Below the pieces are notes generated by a model. That model searched no databases. It saw only the letters and a program-made list of their open reading frames with translations, and was not told where the DNA came from. DNA of 64,000 nucleotides from Melampsora larici-populina 98AG31 (taxonomy: Eukaryota; Basidiomycota; Pucciniomycetes; Pucciniales; Melampsoraceae): the NCBI RefSeq assembly GCF_000204055.1, contig NW_006768808.1:186001-250000 (forward strand), given 5' to 3'. Below are positions 35,812-45,749 of this stretch, piece after piece. Numbering within the stretch: position 1 is the stretch's first letter; every line of letters begins with the position of its first letter. The position numbers and the translations under genes are program-made.

Positions 35812-36379
35812 TATCCTGCCAACGTAAAAGGCGATTTAGTTTATGGGTTAGTCATTAGGTTGATATCAACTACGCATCCTGGGCTTACGCAGATATATTA
35901 GATTTATTGCGTGTTTGTAAAGGTTTTCGAGGAGTGCCGAGTAGAGTACGTTGGGAAAAGGTTGGGACACGGATGGACAAAGAGTCCTCAAGAGTCTGAG
36001 TATTCGAGTGGTGCTCTGCATATCCTTTGTAGGTGAGAACCCTCGGCCATCCTTTGTTACCAGATATTCGCTTTACGTATCAAAATTCCAGCTGTTTCTG
36101 GAACCTCTGAAATGAGACGAAATCCGCACCTTTCAAGTAAACACGCACTCTGACCCCTAGTTCGAAACTGACTTAGTACTGAGTCGGTTACTGCGCTCTC
36201 TCTGGGAACCTCTTTCCAGGTATTTGACTGCGCAAGTGTGTGCGAGCGCTCATCAAGTTGTGTTATCCTGAGCACTAGAAAGGCATCAATGGCAAAAAAG
36301 TCGCGAGCGTTAGGCTCAGTAGCTCTCACTCAGAGCATGCGTAGAGTACACAAAAACGTAGCCTGACCCATCATATTTA
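35812..36379. promoter_or_regulatory. Shared region between divergent genes
   Basis: Non-coding spacer of about 570 bp between two head-to-head genes, so it should contain both promoters. The short minus-strand frame at 36057-36329 shows no coding character. No specific regulatory site recognised. Confidence 0.4.
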
Positions 36380-37798
36380 ATGACGAACTATTCTGATCTT
36401 CGGCACTTCGACTTCCGAGACTTGAGTGAACACTGTACATACATATCAATTGTCTCAATAATCATCCTATTATTCGTACGAAGCATTGGCTGCATAAGTA
36501 TGGCCACAATCCCTAATTACGATCCATCGTCATCAAACATGAACCCAGACTGGCTCGCATCCAGTTCGGACTTGTCGACTAACGCGAGTGTCAATGTGTC
36601 CGATACCAAACCTCCACCGCTCCATACACCAGATCATGAAGTATTTCGTCGTCCACGTCACGCTCGGCAATTACGGTATATACTATCATGTGCTATCGCA
36701 CTCATAATGGCTTGGTATTTTTTTCCAGAGTAAATCACTTCTCAGATGTTTGTTTTAGCTGTTAAAAATAGCTCACCGTTGCGCGTACTATGTGTCCTGA
36801 TTTCGTAGAAGTGCTTTTGCTACACAAGTTGATCAGCTGAAGGAAGCAACAGACCAAATCAAATCAGGTCGGGCCTTGACAGAACTTCGAAAGATCCAAC
36901 ACACCCCGGTCACCTTCATCGAGTCAATGAAGTCTCTCAGCAACCATGCAATTCTCAAACCTGTAGATTTTCTTTCGCTTCGAGAATCATCGGGTGTCCT
37001 GAAGACTTTCACGGATTTGTCAGAGTCATCAGCTACTGTGAGCCTGCTGACAAAGGTTTTGGATAACATTGATTTGGTCTCCGACATGACACGCCAGCTC
37101 AACGGCAAAGGACAAACTGAGCTTGAAATCTTCATGCGTGAGGTGAATAAGGCCAATGCAAGATGTTTGAGCAGAATATCAACGACTGACAGGATGCTTA
37201 TGAACTACGCAGTTTATCTTCTGGTTCAATCGTCAGGAAGCTACCAGTGACATGCAGAGCGCCAAAAGGATCCTCGACCGTCATCGTGATTCGTTAAGTA
37301 TCCTATCAAGGTCTATAACAAAAATCCTTGATACAATTCATATCACGAACAAAGCCAACGAGGATGCAAGGTACCACCTTCACGTTATGGAAAGGAAATT
37401 GACTCAAGGTTCCAGATTCAGCCGCATCACAGACGCGTTTGGGTCCACCAGCAGTCAGGCCTTGAACCTAAATCTTCAATCAATCAGAGAAATACTGAGC
37501 CAGACGCATGAGATCTCAACATTTTTGAACGAAACAAGACCTCTTCTAAAGTTGTATCAGGACAACCTGCATTCTTGGCTGGTGAGTACCAATTTCGATT
37601 ATATTGTGCTCCTGATGCTAATCATGATCCATTTAGCAGAATGTGATAGTGGAGCGCCTGAAAAACTCCAAGAACGCCCATGAAGTCAACATGCAATGTC
37701 TCATACTGCTAGATGCAATACGCAGTCACGTTGGCCACATATCATCAAGACCACCATCTGAGAAGATCGCATTAGGAAGGGTTCTTGCTGACCAGTAG
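36380..37798 (+). CDS. Membrane/coiled-coil protein (right member of divergent pair)
   Basis: Predicted exons are 36380-36729, 36809-37142, 37213-37581 and 37640-37798, 403 residues. Starting at the later ATG (36500) would remove the first membrane segment. Hydrophobic segments lie at about residues 19-40 (ISIVSIIILLFV) and 97-115 (YILSCAIALIMAWYFF), with a Ser/Asn/Pro-rich linker between. The remaining 290 residues are helical with coiled-coil character (TQVDQLKEATDQIKSG, then MQSAKRILDRHRDSLSIL). The join from MRE to FIFWFNRQ removes a 70-nt intron that otherwise leaves two short frames. Function is unknown. The topology suggests an organelle- or nuclear-membrane tether. Confidence 0.6.
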
Positions 37799-39020
37799 AT
37801 CGTTGTTATTGTAATTTAAGCTTTCATATTGTCTTAGTAGTGAAGCTTCAGAATATTTCGGTAAAGGAAAGCTTTTATGACTAGTTGATTTCTGCCATAC
37901 TTGCAATATTACCCACCCCTTCGAACTTCATCCATTTAATCTCAGTATCTACAAAACATTCGAGCCTCGAGCTTCGAGCCTCGAGCTTCGAGCTTCGCGC
38001 TTCGCGCTTCAAGCCTTGAACTTCGAACTTCAAGCAGCTTCGAGCGAGCTTGAAAGCTCAAAGGTTGACGCTCCAAGCTCTTCCACGCTTACACAAGCTT
38101 CAAGCTCCAAGCTCTTCGAGCCATAGAATGCTCTTTCTTTATTGTGAAATTTCTTTTTGGCCTTTTTTTCAAGTAAGGGTTCATGATTGTCAATTAGGAC
38201 TGTGGTGTTCTACAAAATCAGAAGAATGAACGACTTTCCGTTTGTGATCTCAAGTTGTTTTGCTTTTTCTCTTAAAACTTTTTGTGTTGTTTTGCTTTTT
38301 CCCTTTGAAATTTAATTTCGTTTTCAAACTTTTTTTTCAAGTAAGGGTTAATTCGTTTTCAAACTTTTTTTTCTTTTTCTTCGGAATCAATAGAATGTAG
38401 AAATCTCTTTTTCTTCGGATCAAATTGCTTGATTCTTTGGATGAAACAACACCTCTTGCTACTTTTCATTTCCCTCTTTTTGTGTTGTTTTTTCTCTTAA
38501 ACTACACGTTCTTTCATATAGCAGCCTTTATGATTTCGGAGGGGGGATTGGATCGCAAGGATCAATCCGAAGTTATTCCGCAAATGATGTTGCATCGGAT
38601 GTATATGGGATTGGGTCGCAATGAAATGACCGGTCTCGTATCGGATCCGGGATTGCATCGGGGCGGGACGGTGGATGGACCGTCGCGTGAAAGTTACGCG
38701 ATGAGACAATTCCATCGCACGTAGGGTTGAGTCGAAGCAGCATTTCGCGAGGTTGAATCGGAATGAGGATCAGTCGGGTGTCGCTCATGCGGCTTTATAT
38801 CGGAGCTGAGCTCCATCGGATGAGCCCGACTGTTTCTGAATCGGACTGGGGATTCAGTCGCGCCAATCATGTTCGATTGTAGATCGCAAACCTGTTCCAT
38901 TGCATGGCTTGGGCGTGATACTGAATCGGGGCACCGTCCCCGAATTGACAACGGGAAGGGCTTCCCGACGCAAATTTCTTGGCGGTGACTATAAAGTAGA
39001 ATTGGTCCCAGGAGCTCAAC
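37799..39020. other. Intergenic; CTTCGAGC array and TCGGAT-rich block
   Basis: 37950-38110 is a low-complexity run of CTTCGAGC and AAGCTC words. A T-rich stretch with TTTTTTTTCAAGTAAGGGTT repeated (38165 and 38331) follows. 38530-38960 is an unusual GC-richer block full of GGATTG, ATCGGA and GAATCGG words. It shows no coding signal and abuts the truncated retrotransposon. Confidence 0.45.
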
Positions 39021-39076
39021 CCTAAGCCAGCCAAATAATACCACTGTCTCCAGCAGAAGAAGAAGTCCTAAATGAA

Positions 39077-41995
39077 ATGATCAAGAACAGACTAGAGAAT
39101 GGCACCATCCGACGCACTACATCACCGTGGGCAGCACCGGTCCTGTTCACTGGAAAGAAAGATGGCAAATTACGGCCTTGTTTTGATTACCGGAAACTGA
39201 ACTCACTGACAGTGAAGAATCGGTACCCTCTTCCTCTTACCATGGAATTGGTGGATAGTCTTTTAGACGCAGACAAATACACCAAACTGGACCTCCGAAA
39301 CGCCTATGGAAATCTCAGAGTGGCTGAAGGCTACAAAGACATCCTTGCATTCATTTGTAAGGCCGGTCAGTTCGCCCCTTTAACTATGCCTTTTGGGCCA
39401 ACGGGAGCACCCGGGTATTTCCAATTCTTCATCCAAGATATACTGGTGGGGAGAATTGGGAAAGACACCGCGGCGTTTTTGGACGACACAATGATCTACA
39501 CGAAACAGGGTGAAAATCACAAACTTGCAGTAGATGGCGTCCTGGACATCCTGAGCAAACACCAGCTATGGCTCAAACCTGAAAAGTGCGAATTTTCTAA
39601 ATCTGAGGTGGAGTACCTAGGCCTGATTATATCAAAAAACAAGATTCAAATGGACCCCACGAAAGTCAAGGCCGTGAAGGACTGGCCAGCTCCAAAGAAT
39701 ACAACGGAGCTGCAGAGGTTTATAGGTTTCTCCAATTTTTACCGTCAATTTATTGATCACTTTTCAAGCACCACAAGACCTCTCCACGACTTAACCAAGA
39801 TCAACAACCCTTATGTGTGGGATAAGAAGTGTAATGATGCCTTTGAATCCCTGAACACCGCATTCACGACGGCCCCTATCCTCAAGATAGCCAACCCTTA
39901 CAAACCATTCTTGCTTGAATGTGATTGTTCGGATTTCGCACTAGGTGCGGTTTTATCTCAACAGTGCAAGGACGACGGGGAACTACATCCGATTGCCTAC
40001 TTGTCAAGGTCGCTAGTACAAGCCGAACGCAATTACGAGATATTCGATAAAGAGCTATTGGCCATTATAGCCTCTTTTAAAGAATGGCGTCAGTACTTGG
40101 AGGGAAACCCCAACCGACTAGAAGTGATTGTGTATACTGATCATCGTAACCTTGAGAGCTTCATGAAATCTAAGCAGTTAACTCGACGACAAGCACGTTG
40201 GGCAGAAACATTGGCCTGTTTTGACTTCCAGATCAAGTTCCGACCTGGCAGAAAGGCAGCCAAGCCGGATGCCTTATCGAGACGACCAGATCTGAAGCCG
40301 GATGTACACGACAACCTGACGTTTGGGCAATTTTTGAAACCGGAAAACATAGGACCCGACACGTTTCCAGTCAACCTGGCAACTTTGGAGTCCTTCTTTG
40401 AGGACGAGACAGTTCACCTGGACAATTCCGAACATTGGTTTGAGGTAGACGTATTGGGAGTATTAGACAAAGATGAGCTGAACAAAGACAAAGGCAAAGC
40501 ATGCACTGACATTGAGATTATCAACATGATCAGGGACACTAGCAAGACAGACAGGCGTATCCAACAATTGATAGATACAATTGACAATCCAATCTCATCA
40601 AAGGTCAAGAGCACAACAAAGATGTACGAAATTAAAGACGGAATACTTTACAATTCAGGAAGAATAGAGGTACCAGACGACAATCACATCAAATTCCACA
40701 TTGTCAAGAGCAGACACGACTCATTACTCGCTGGCCATGCGGGACAATCCAAGTCGTTAGGATTGGTACGTAGGAGTTTCACCTGGCCATCTCAACGGGC
40801 TTACGTCAACAGATATGTCGACGGATGTGACTCCTGCCAACGCGTCAAGTTGAGCACAAAGAAACCCTTCGGCACCTTGGAACCACTGCCTATCCCCGCG
40901 GGGCCTTGGACAGATATAAGTTACGATTTGATAACAAAACTCCCTATATCTGAGGGTTTCGACAGTATACTGACGGTCGTAGATAGACTGACTAAGATGA
41001 GTCACTTCATACCTTGTAACGAGAGCATGACCGCAGAGAAACTAGCCGGCTTGATGATCACGAATGTATGGAAGTTGCACGGTACACCCAAAACAATCGT
41101 ATCAGATTGCGGTAGTGTTTTCGTATCCCAGATCACCAAGGAAATCAACAAACGATTAGGAATCAGACTACACCCCTCAACAGCGTATCACCCGAGAACA
41201 GACGGCCAATCAGAAATAGTCAACAAAGCAATTGAACAATACTTGCGCCATTTCGTCGAATACCGTCAGGATAATTGGAGCCAGCTCCTACCAACAGCTG
41301 AGTTTTCTTATAATAACAAAGACCATGAATCCATTGGTGTATCACCTTTTCGAGCAAATTACGGATTTGACCCGACGTTTAACATCGTACCATTGGCAGA
41401 TCAATGTGTCCCTTTGGTTCAAGAAAGGATTAAGACTATACAGGAGGTTCAAAATGAAGTTGCTGATTGTCTACGATTAGCGCAGGAAACGATGAAGAAC
41501 CAATTCGACAGAGGAGTGCAGGCCACACCAAATTGGAATGTAGGAGACCAAGTATGGTTGAATTCGAGAAACATATCTACCACAAGACCTAGTCCTAAAT
41601 TGGATCATAGATGGATTGGTCCTTTTAACATTATTGAGAAAGTTTCCACGTCAGCTTACAGATTGAATCTCCCTCCCAGCATGAAAGGTATACACCCGGT
41701 GTTTCACGTCTCAATCCTGCGAAAACACAACACAGATACCATCAAAGAACGGAAACACAAAGAGCCAACACCAATCGAGATTGAAGGTCAAGACAAGTGG
41801 GAAGTGTCTGAAATATTAGACTGCAGGAATCAATGCAACCGTAAAGAATACCTAGTCAGTTGGAAAGGATTTGGAACAGAACATAACTCGTGGGAACCAG
41901 CATCAAACCTCAAGAATAGTAATGATTTAGTAAAAGAATTTAATTCACAACATCCTGACGCGTCAAAAAGGTACAAGAAAAGGAGAAGAATGTAA
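39077..41995 (+). CDS. Gypsy polyprotein fragment: RT, RNase H, integrase, chromodomain
   Basis: Open frame of 972 codons. Reverse transcriptase lies at about residues 10-190 (LRPCFDYRKLNSLT, and active-site FLDDTMIYT near 132-140). RNase H follows at about 275-400 (LLECDCSDFALGAVLSQ, YTDHRNLESF). The integrase zinc region has the H-H-C-C layout (HAGQSKSLGL, then CDSCQRVK). The integrase core has DISYDLITKL, SDCGSVFVS and DGQSEIVNKAIEQ, giving D, D and E. The last 65 residues are a chromodomain (YLVSWKGFGTEHNSWEP), the mark of chromoviruses that target marked chromatin. Enzymatic motifs are intact although the element is 5'-truncated. The ATG is internal to pol; the real start lay in the lost gag. 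Confidence 0.9.
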   Translation: MIKNRLENGTIRRTTSPWAAPVLFTGKKDGKLRPCFDYRKLNSLTVKNRYPLPLTMELVDSLLDADKYTKLDLRNAYGNLRVAEGYKDILAFICKAGQFAPLTMPFGPTGAPGYFQFFIQDILVGRIGKDTAAFLDDTMIYTKQGENHKLAVDGVLDILSKHQLWLKPEKCEFSKSEVEYLGLIISKNKIQMDPTKVKAVKDWPAPKNTTELQRFIGFSNFYRQFIDHFSSTTRPLHDLTKINNPYVWDKKCNDAFESLNTAFTTAPILKIANPYKPFLLECDCSDFALGAVLSQQCKDDGELHPIAYLSRSLVQAERNYEIFDKELLAIIASFKEWRQYLEGNPNRLEVIVYTDHRNLESFMKSKQLTRRQARWAETLACFDFQIKFRPGRKAAKPDALSRRPDLKPDVHDNLTFGQFLKPENIGPDTFPVNLATLESFFEDETVHLDNSEHWFEVDVLGVLDKDELNKDKGKACTDIEIINMIRDTSKTDRRIQQLIDTIDNPISSKVKSTTKMYEIKDGILYNSGRIEVPDDNHIKFHIVKSRHDSLLAGHAGQSKSLGLVRRSFTWPSQRAYVNRYVDGCDSCQRVKLSTKKPFGTLEPLPIPAGPWTDISYDLITKLPISEGFDSILTVVDRLTKMSHFIPCNESMTAEKLAGLMITNVWKLHGTPKTIVSDCGSVFVSQITKEINKRLGIRLHPSTAYHPRTDGQSEIVNKAIEQYLRHFVEYRQDNWSQLLPTAEFSYNNKDHESIGVSPFRANYGFDPTFNIVPLADQCVPLVQERIKTIQEVQNEVADCLRLAQETMKNQFDRGVQATPNWNVGDQVWLNSRNISTTRPSPKLDHRWIGPFNIIEKVSTSAYRLNLPPSMKGIHPVFHVSILRKHNTDTIKERKHKEPTPIEIEGQDKWEVSEILDCRNQCNRKEYLVSWKGFGTEHNSWEPASNLKNSNDLVKEFNSQHPDASKRYKKRRRM

Positions 41996-42090
41996 GAGGG
42001 TAAAGCTTTTTCCCCAAGGGGTTTTTTAATGCTACCCGTGGAGGAATGTAGAACTTGCAAGAGGGAGTTTGGGCATTAAAGGGGGGATAA

Positions 42091-42283
42091 TGTTATGGAA
42101 CTTATTACGTGTCACTTCCGGTGACATTCTCACTACAACATGTCACACGCTTTGTACCCAGTCACATACTTCCACAGCGCTTGTATCAGAGATTTTCCCT
42201 CATCTGACAATCTAACTAATCACCTGGATAAACTGTGAAGAGCTTCACTTCCGTGGCAAGAACCCAGAGGACCCACCATAACA
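42091..42283 (+). repeat. 3' LTR of the gypsy element
   Basis: A 193-bp repeat bounded by TGTTATGG and CCATAACA, perfect 8-bp inverted ends of the TG...CA type. It directly follows a polypurine tract. The length is short for gypsy LTRs but typical of compact Tf-like elements. No 5' partner is present in the window. Confidence 0.8.
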
Positions 42284-43311
42284 TTTGCTTGGTACCATAT
42301 TTTTCAATATGTTCTTGGCATGTCTATCACATGGTTGGTGTGCAGCTGGCACACTTCAAAGCCTGAAGTTCTAGGCAGGTACACCCTGGGGGTTAAGTGG
42401 GACAGGGTCCAGCTTTGTGGCCCATTTTCCAATTTTGCTGTCCTAACATCTCCACAGCCTCTTATCCTATCATAAGGCAATCTCAAGACATGGGCAAAGA
42501 GTATCCCTACATCTTTGGACTGTGATCAACGATGTTTGTAGTGTTTTTCCAATTCTTGCGCCACTTTTCCATATTTGGGCTGTTGTGTAATCCAGAGCAC
42601 CAGACCATCATCCAGTCACCTATTGATTGGGAGGATGAATTTACCCCAAATCCTTTAGTTTTGAAATCATGGTCATTTGCAGAGTATCATCAAAAATGCC
42701 ACTGGTATATTCCACTTTAGTTTCATCAAGGTATACTCAGATTGTCAACAAGTAAGCTTATTGAACAAGTGACTAGACTCAAATCACAAAGGTTAAGGGA
42801 CTAGTTCGTAAAGGTAGGTGAACTTTATAAAATAACAAATACCAAGAATAACAGTAAAAGGTTCAATTCAAACTTCAAGCGCGGAGATTACTAACAAGGT
42901 GGGTTTGAACACAGATGGTTTAAAGGCACCTGGAATAAAATGGACACTGAATAGAGAAGTCTGATTGAAAAACTATTTGATTGGTTTATTGGTTAAAGTA
43001 AAAGATAAAGAACAAAAAGAAACAAGAAAACAACAGGGTTTATATACTCAACCCAACAAGCCTTCAGCGCACATTTAGCAAACAATTATGTAATGTTTCT
43101 AACCAAGATCACAAGACTCCTAAATCAAATATGGCTCTACCAAGCCCATGGATTCCACCTTGTTCAAGTGTAATCCAATGATACTTCTGTCAATCTCCCA
43201 ATCCAGTCGTACTTACTCCCAGACCAACAGATGTAACAGTTCCCACGTGTTATTTCTGGATGGTTTTGTATGGAATCAACTCAAATGGGTCCTCAATCCA
43301 ATTCAAGCGTC

Positions 43312-43844
43312 ATGAATCAGGATGAGCCCCGGCCTGTCGGGCACGGAGACCACCCAAACCGACCCCCCTAGCAAAAAGCAAAAACAAAGCCTGGCTTCCG
43401 TGCCGGCTTTTCCCCGGCAAGGATTGATACCAGGGCCCCTAGCCCGACCCCCGCCACCGAAAGATTGGTGTCCCACCGATTTTCTAGTTTCCCGCTGAAT
43501 CCCCGCGAGTTTCTGATGTACCCAAAGTTTTCACTGATCAATCACTTCTTTTTTTTGATGGCCTCACTTCCTTTACTCACTCTTGAAATGGAATTCATGT
43601 ATTTACTTATTGTATCCATCTGCTCTTCCCTTAATCTAATAAATTTCTTCTATGTTTGTAGTCTGTCCACAGCGCTTGGTTCTCCAAGAAAAGTTGGGGA
43701 TCTTGATACCTCAGCCCGGCTTCCAAACCGACGGATCTGGCTTGGTGTCGGGGACTGACCAGCCCTTGCCTGACAACCGTACCGGCGGTCCGGTGCACCA
43801 AAGATCCCCGCCTCTGCCGGAGACGGGGCTCATCCTGAGTCATA
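43312..43844. mobile_element. GC-rich inverted-repeat element with AT-rich core, about 533 bp
   Basis: The left end ATGAATCAGGATGAGCCCCG is mirrored on the right by CGGGGCTCATCCTGAGTCAT. Both subterminal blocks (about 43320-43500 and 43670-43830) are GC-rich and full of CCGGC, GACC and GGATC words. The 43510-43660 core is AT-rich. Flanks GTCATGAAT and AGTCATAAC are similar, so part of the apparent TIR could instead be an 8-9 bp MULE-type target duplication. No transposase is present, so it is non-autonomous. Confidence 0.55.
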
Positions 43845-45573
43845 ACTGAGAGTCCGTACTCCCTTCAGGAGTTTATAACATTAGTAATCAATTCAAATCA
43901 CTTTCCCAAGTCATTTGATTTGTTAATAATGGTTATGTAAAAAAGAATGTATAGAAATTATAAAGATGAGACTGAAATTTGAATAATAAGATTAAATTTG
44001 AAACATATCACATGAGTAAGAGAAATGAGTAATAGAAAGAAACATGAATTTAATCTGAACCAATAATATTCTCAAATGTCAAAATAACTTTCACAGCATC
44101 TTTTCATCCTTATCTGTTAGCCAGGAGATAAGCTATTCAGGTAACTTATGCCCTGGCTGACACAGATCTCCTTGCAAGCCATCTTGAGGATAATTTGGCT
44201 TCAGGTTGGTGAAAAGGAAAATGGAGTGAGTCACATAAATTTACCAAAAATTAGGGGCATATAATAACAAAGCAACCACATTGAGTCCAAAAGAGCAAGG
44301 GAAAGATGAAGAATTAAAAAAATGAGTCAGAAATTTCAAACTGAGGACATCACAATGAGCACATTGCCACCATTGAGTTGAAAATTGCCAGCTAAAAATT
44401 GAAAAAGTCGTGGATTCAGGGGTTCCTTTGACAGATTTTAGAGAGCAAGAAGGGATTGTCATTCATTGTGCACCATGCTACAGAACTAGTGACTGTAGGC
44501 AAAAGACTGCCAAATGTGGTGTTTGAGAAGTGATGCCATGCTGTTTGCGCTTCTGTTTTGTACATTAAAGAAATTGTCTTGTTCAAGAAATGTCTAACCA
44601 AACAGGGCCTGGACATTAGATGTGCAGGTGATCCCTGTTGTAAGTCCCTCTCATTGAGAAAGAGGAGATTCCAATTCTTCTGACCAGCAGACCTGAACCC
44701 AATTGAAGGCATACACTCACATTTAATGAACTTTTGTGTTTTGTAACTCGTCCCTTTGGTCACGTGTTGTCACTGAATCATACAACCTTCAGACTGGGAC
44801 AGAGAACTGCCAGGCAATGTGCAGATTGATTCAACTTGTGTGTCAGCTTACAATTCTTAATGCTTCACCGGCCCTCTTTTCTATCTCAGAGGCTTGTACG
44901 GCATTTGCCTTGTGGTAAATGTATTTGTGCAAACACATCATATGGTTGTTATCAGTGGTAGCATCATTGTGTTTTGTACAAGACAAAAATTTCAGTCAAT
45001 CACTTGAAAAGGCATGGGGAATGAAAGCCTTAATTGAAATGGATATATTATGTTGGCAAGTTGGTCCTCAGATCATTACTGGATTGGTTCTTGACATGCA
45101 CTCCCCAAACCCTTCAATGTATGGTATTGTTGAGACAGGGACAGGAACTCCATAACAGATGAAGACAGTTTTTGTTTGAACATCTTGGGGTAATTAATCA
45201 TGATCACCTTGGAGGAAGTCAAGCAGATGACATTTGACCGCAGCTTGATCATATATATTTGTTGTTTTTGTCCTGTTGCCCTCATTGGAATCCAAAAGTA
45301 ATCATCTTGTGTTCTTCTTGATTTCAAAATCTTTGTTTTACAAAAACCTTTTCTGATATGCAAGACATAAAAATCTTTCAATAATCCAGCTCCCTATATA
45401 TTGTCATAAACCTTTCCTCAAAGGTCATCTGAATTGAGCCTCAGATGGGTGTTTATCAGGAGGCATCTATATTGAGGGAGAGGCTCCAACTTCAGAGTGA
45501 TTTGCTACATGAACTGATGTTATACATTTCCAAAAGACCCAATGATCAAAGGGGGGCTTGGTGACCCCATTTA

Positions 45574-45749
45574 CAGTCAAACCCGTGCAATCACATAATT
45601 TGGGTGGAAGACTTTTCCTATGCATTTTGACGGGTTATGCAATGCTGTTGTCAAATTTGGCAGTAAAAAGCATCAAGATTGAGGAATTTTTCTATGCATT
45701 ATCATGGGTTATGCAGCTGCACGGGTATGCAATTGTGCGGGTTTGACTG
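45574..45749. mobile_element. Pogo/Fot1-like MITE, 176 bp, TA target duplication
   Basis: TIRs are CAGTCAAACCCG with looser similarity inward (TGCAATCACATAA against CACAATTGCATAC), flanked on both sides by TA. CAGT ends with TA duplication are characteristic of the pogo/Fot1 branch of Tc1/mariner. An internal imperfect repeat of TTTTCCTATGCATTTTGACGGGTTATGCA appears as TTTTTCTATGCATTATCATGGGTTATGCA. No coding capacity. Confidence 0.75.

Larger units (their letters stand above)
38990..42283 (+). mobile_element. 5'-truncated Ty3/gypsy chromovirus-type LTR retrotransposon
   Basis: Pol homology begins near 38990 (YKVELVPGAQP) immediately after unrelated sequence, so gag, protease and the 5' LTR are missing. 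A TAA at about 39022 interrupts the frame ahead of the main 972-codon ORF. A polypurine tract (AAAGGGGGGAT) precedes a 193-bp LTR at 42091-42283. No second LTR or target duplication was found, so this is a dead 5'-truncated copy. Confidence 0.85.

Noticed and set aside
34607..37798. Classical KASH proteins as partners of the SUN protein
   Set aside because: The C-termini of all nearby membrane proteins lack PPPX endings and, in this pair, the membrane segments are N-terminal. Kept only as a broader hypothesis.
38165..39020. Possible 5' LTR of the gypsy element
   Set aside because: No TGTTATGG...CCATAACA unit or any match to the 3' LTR is present upstream.
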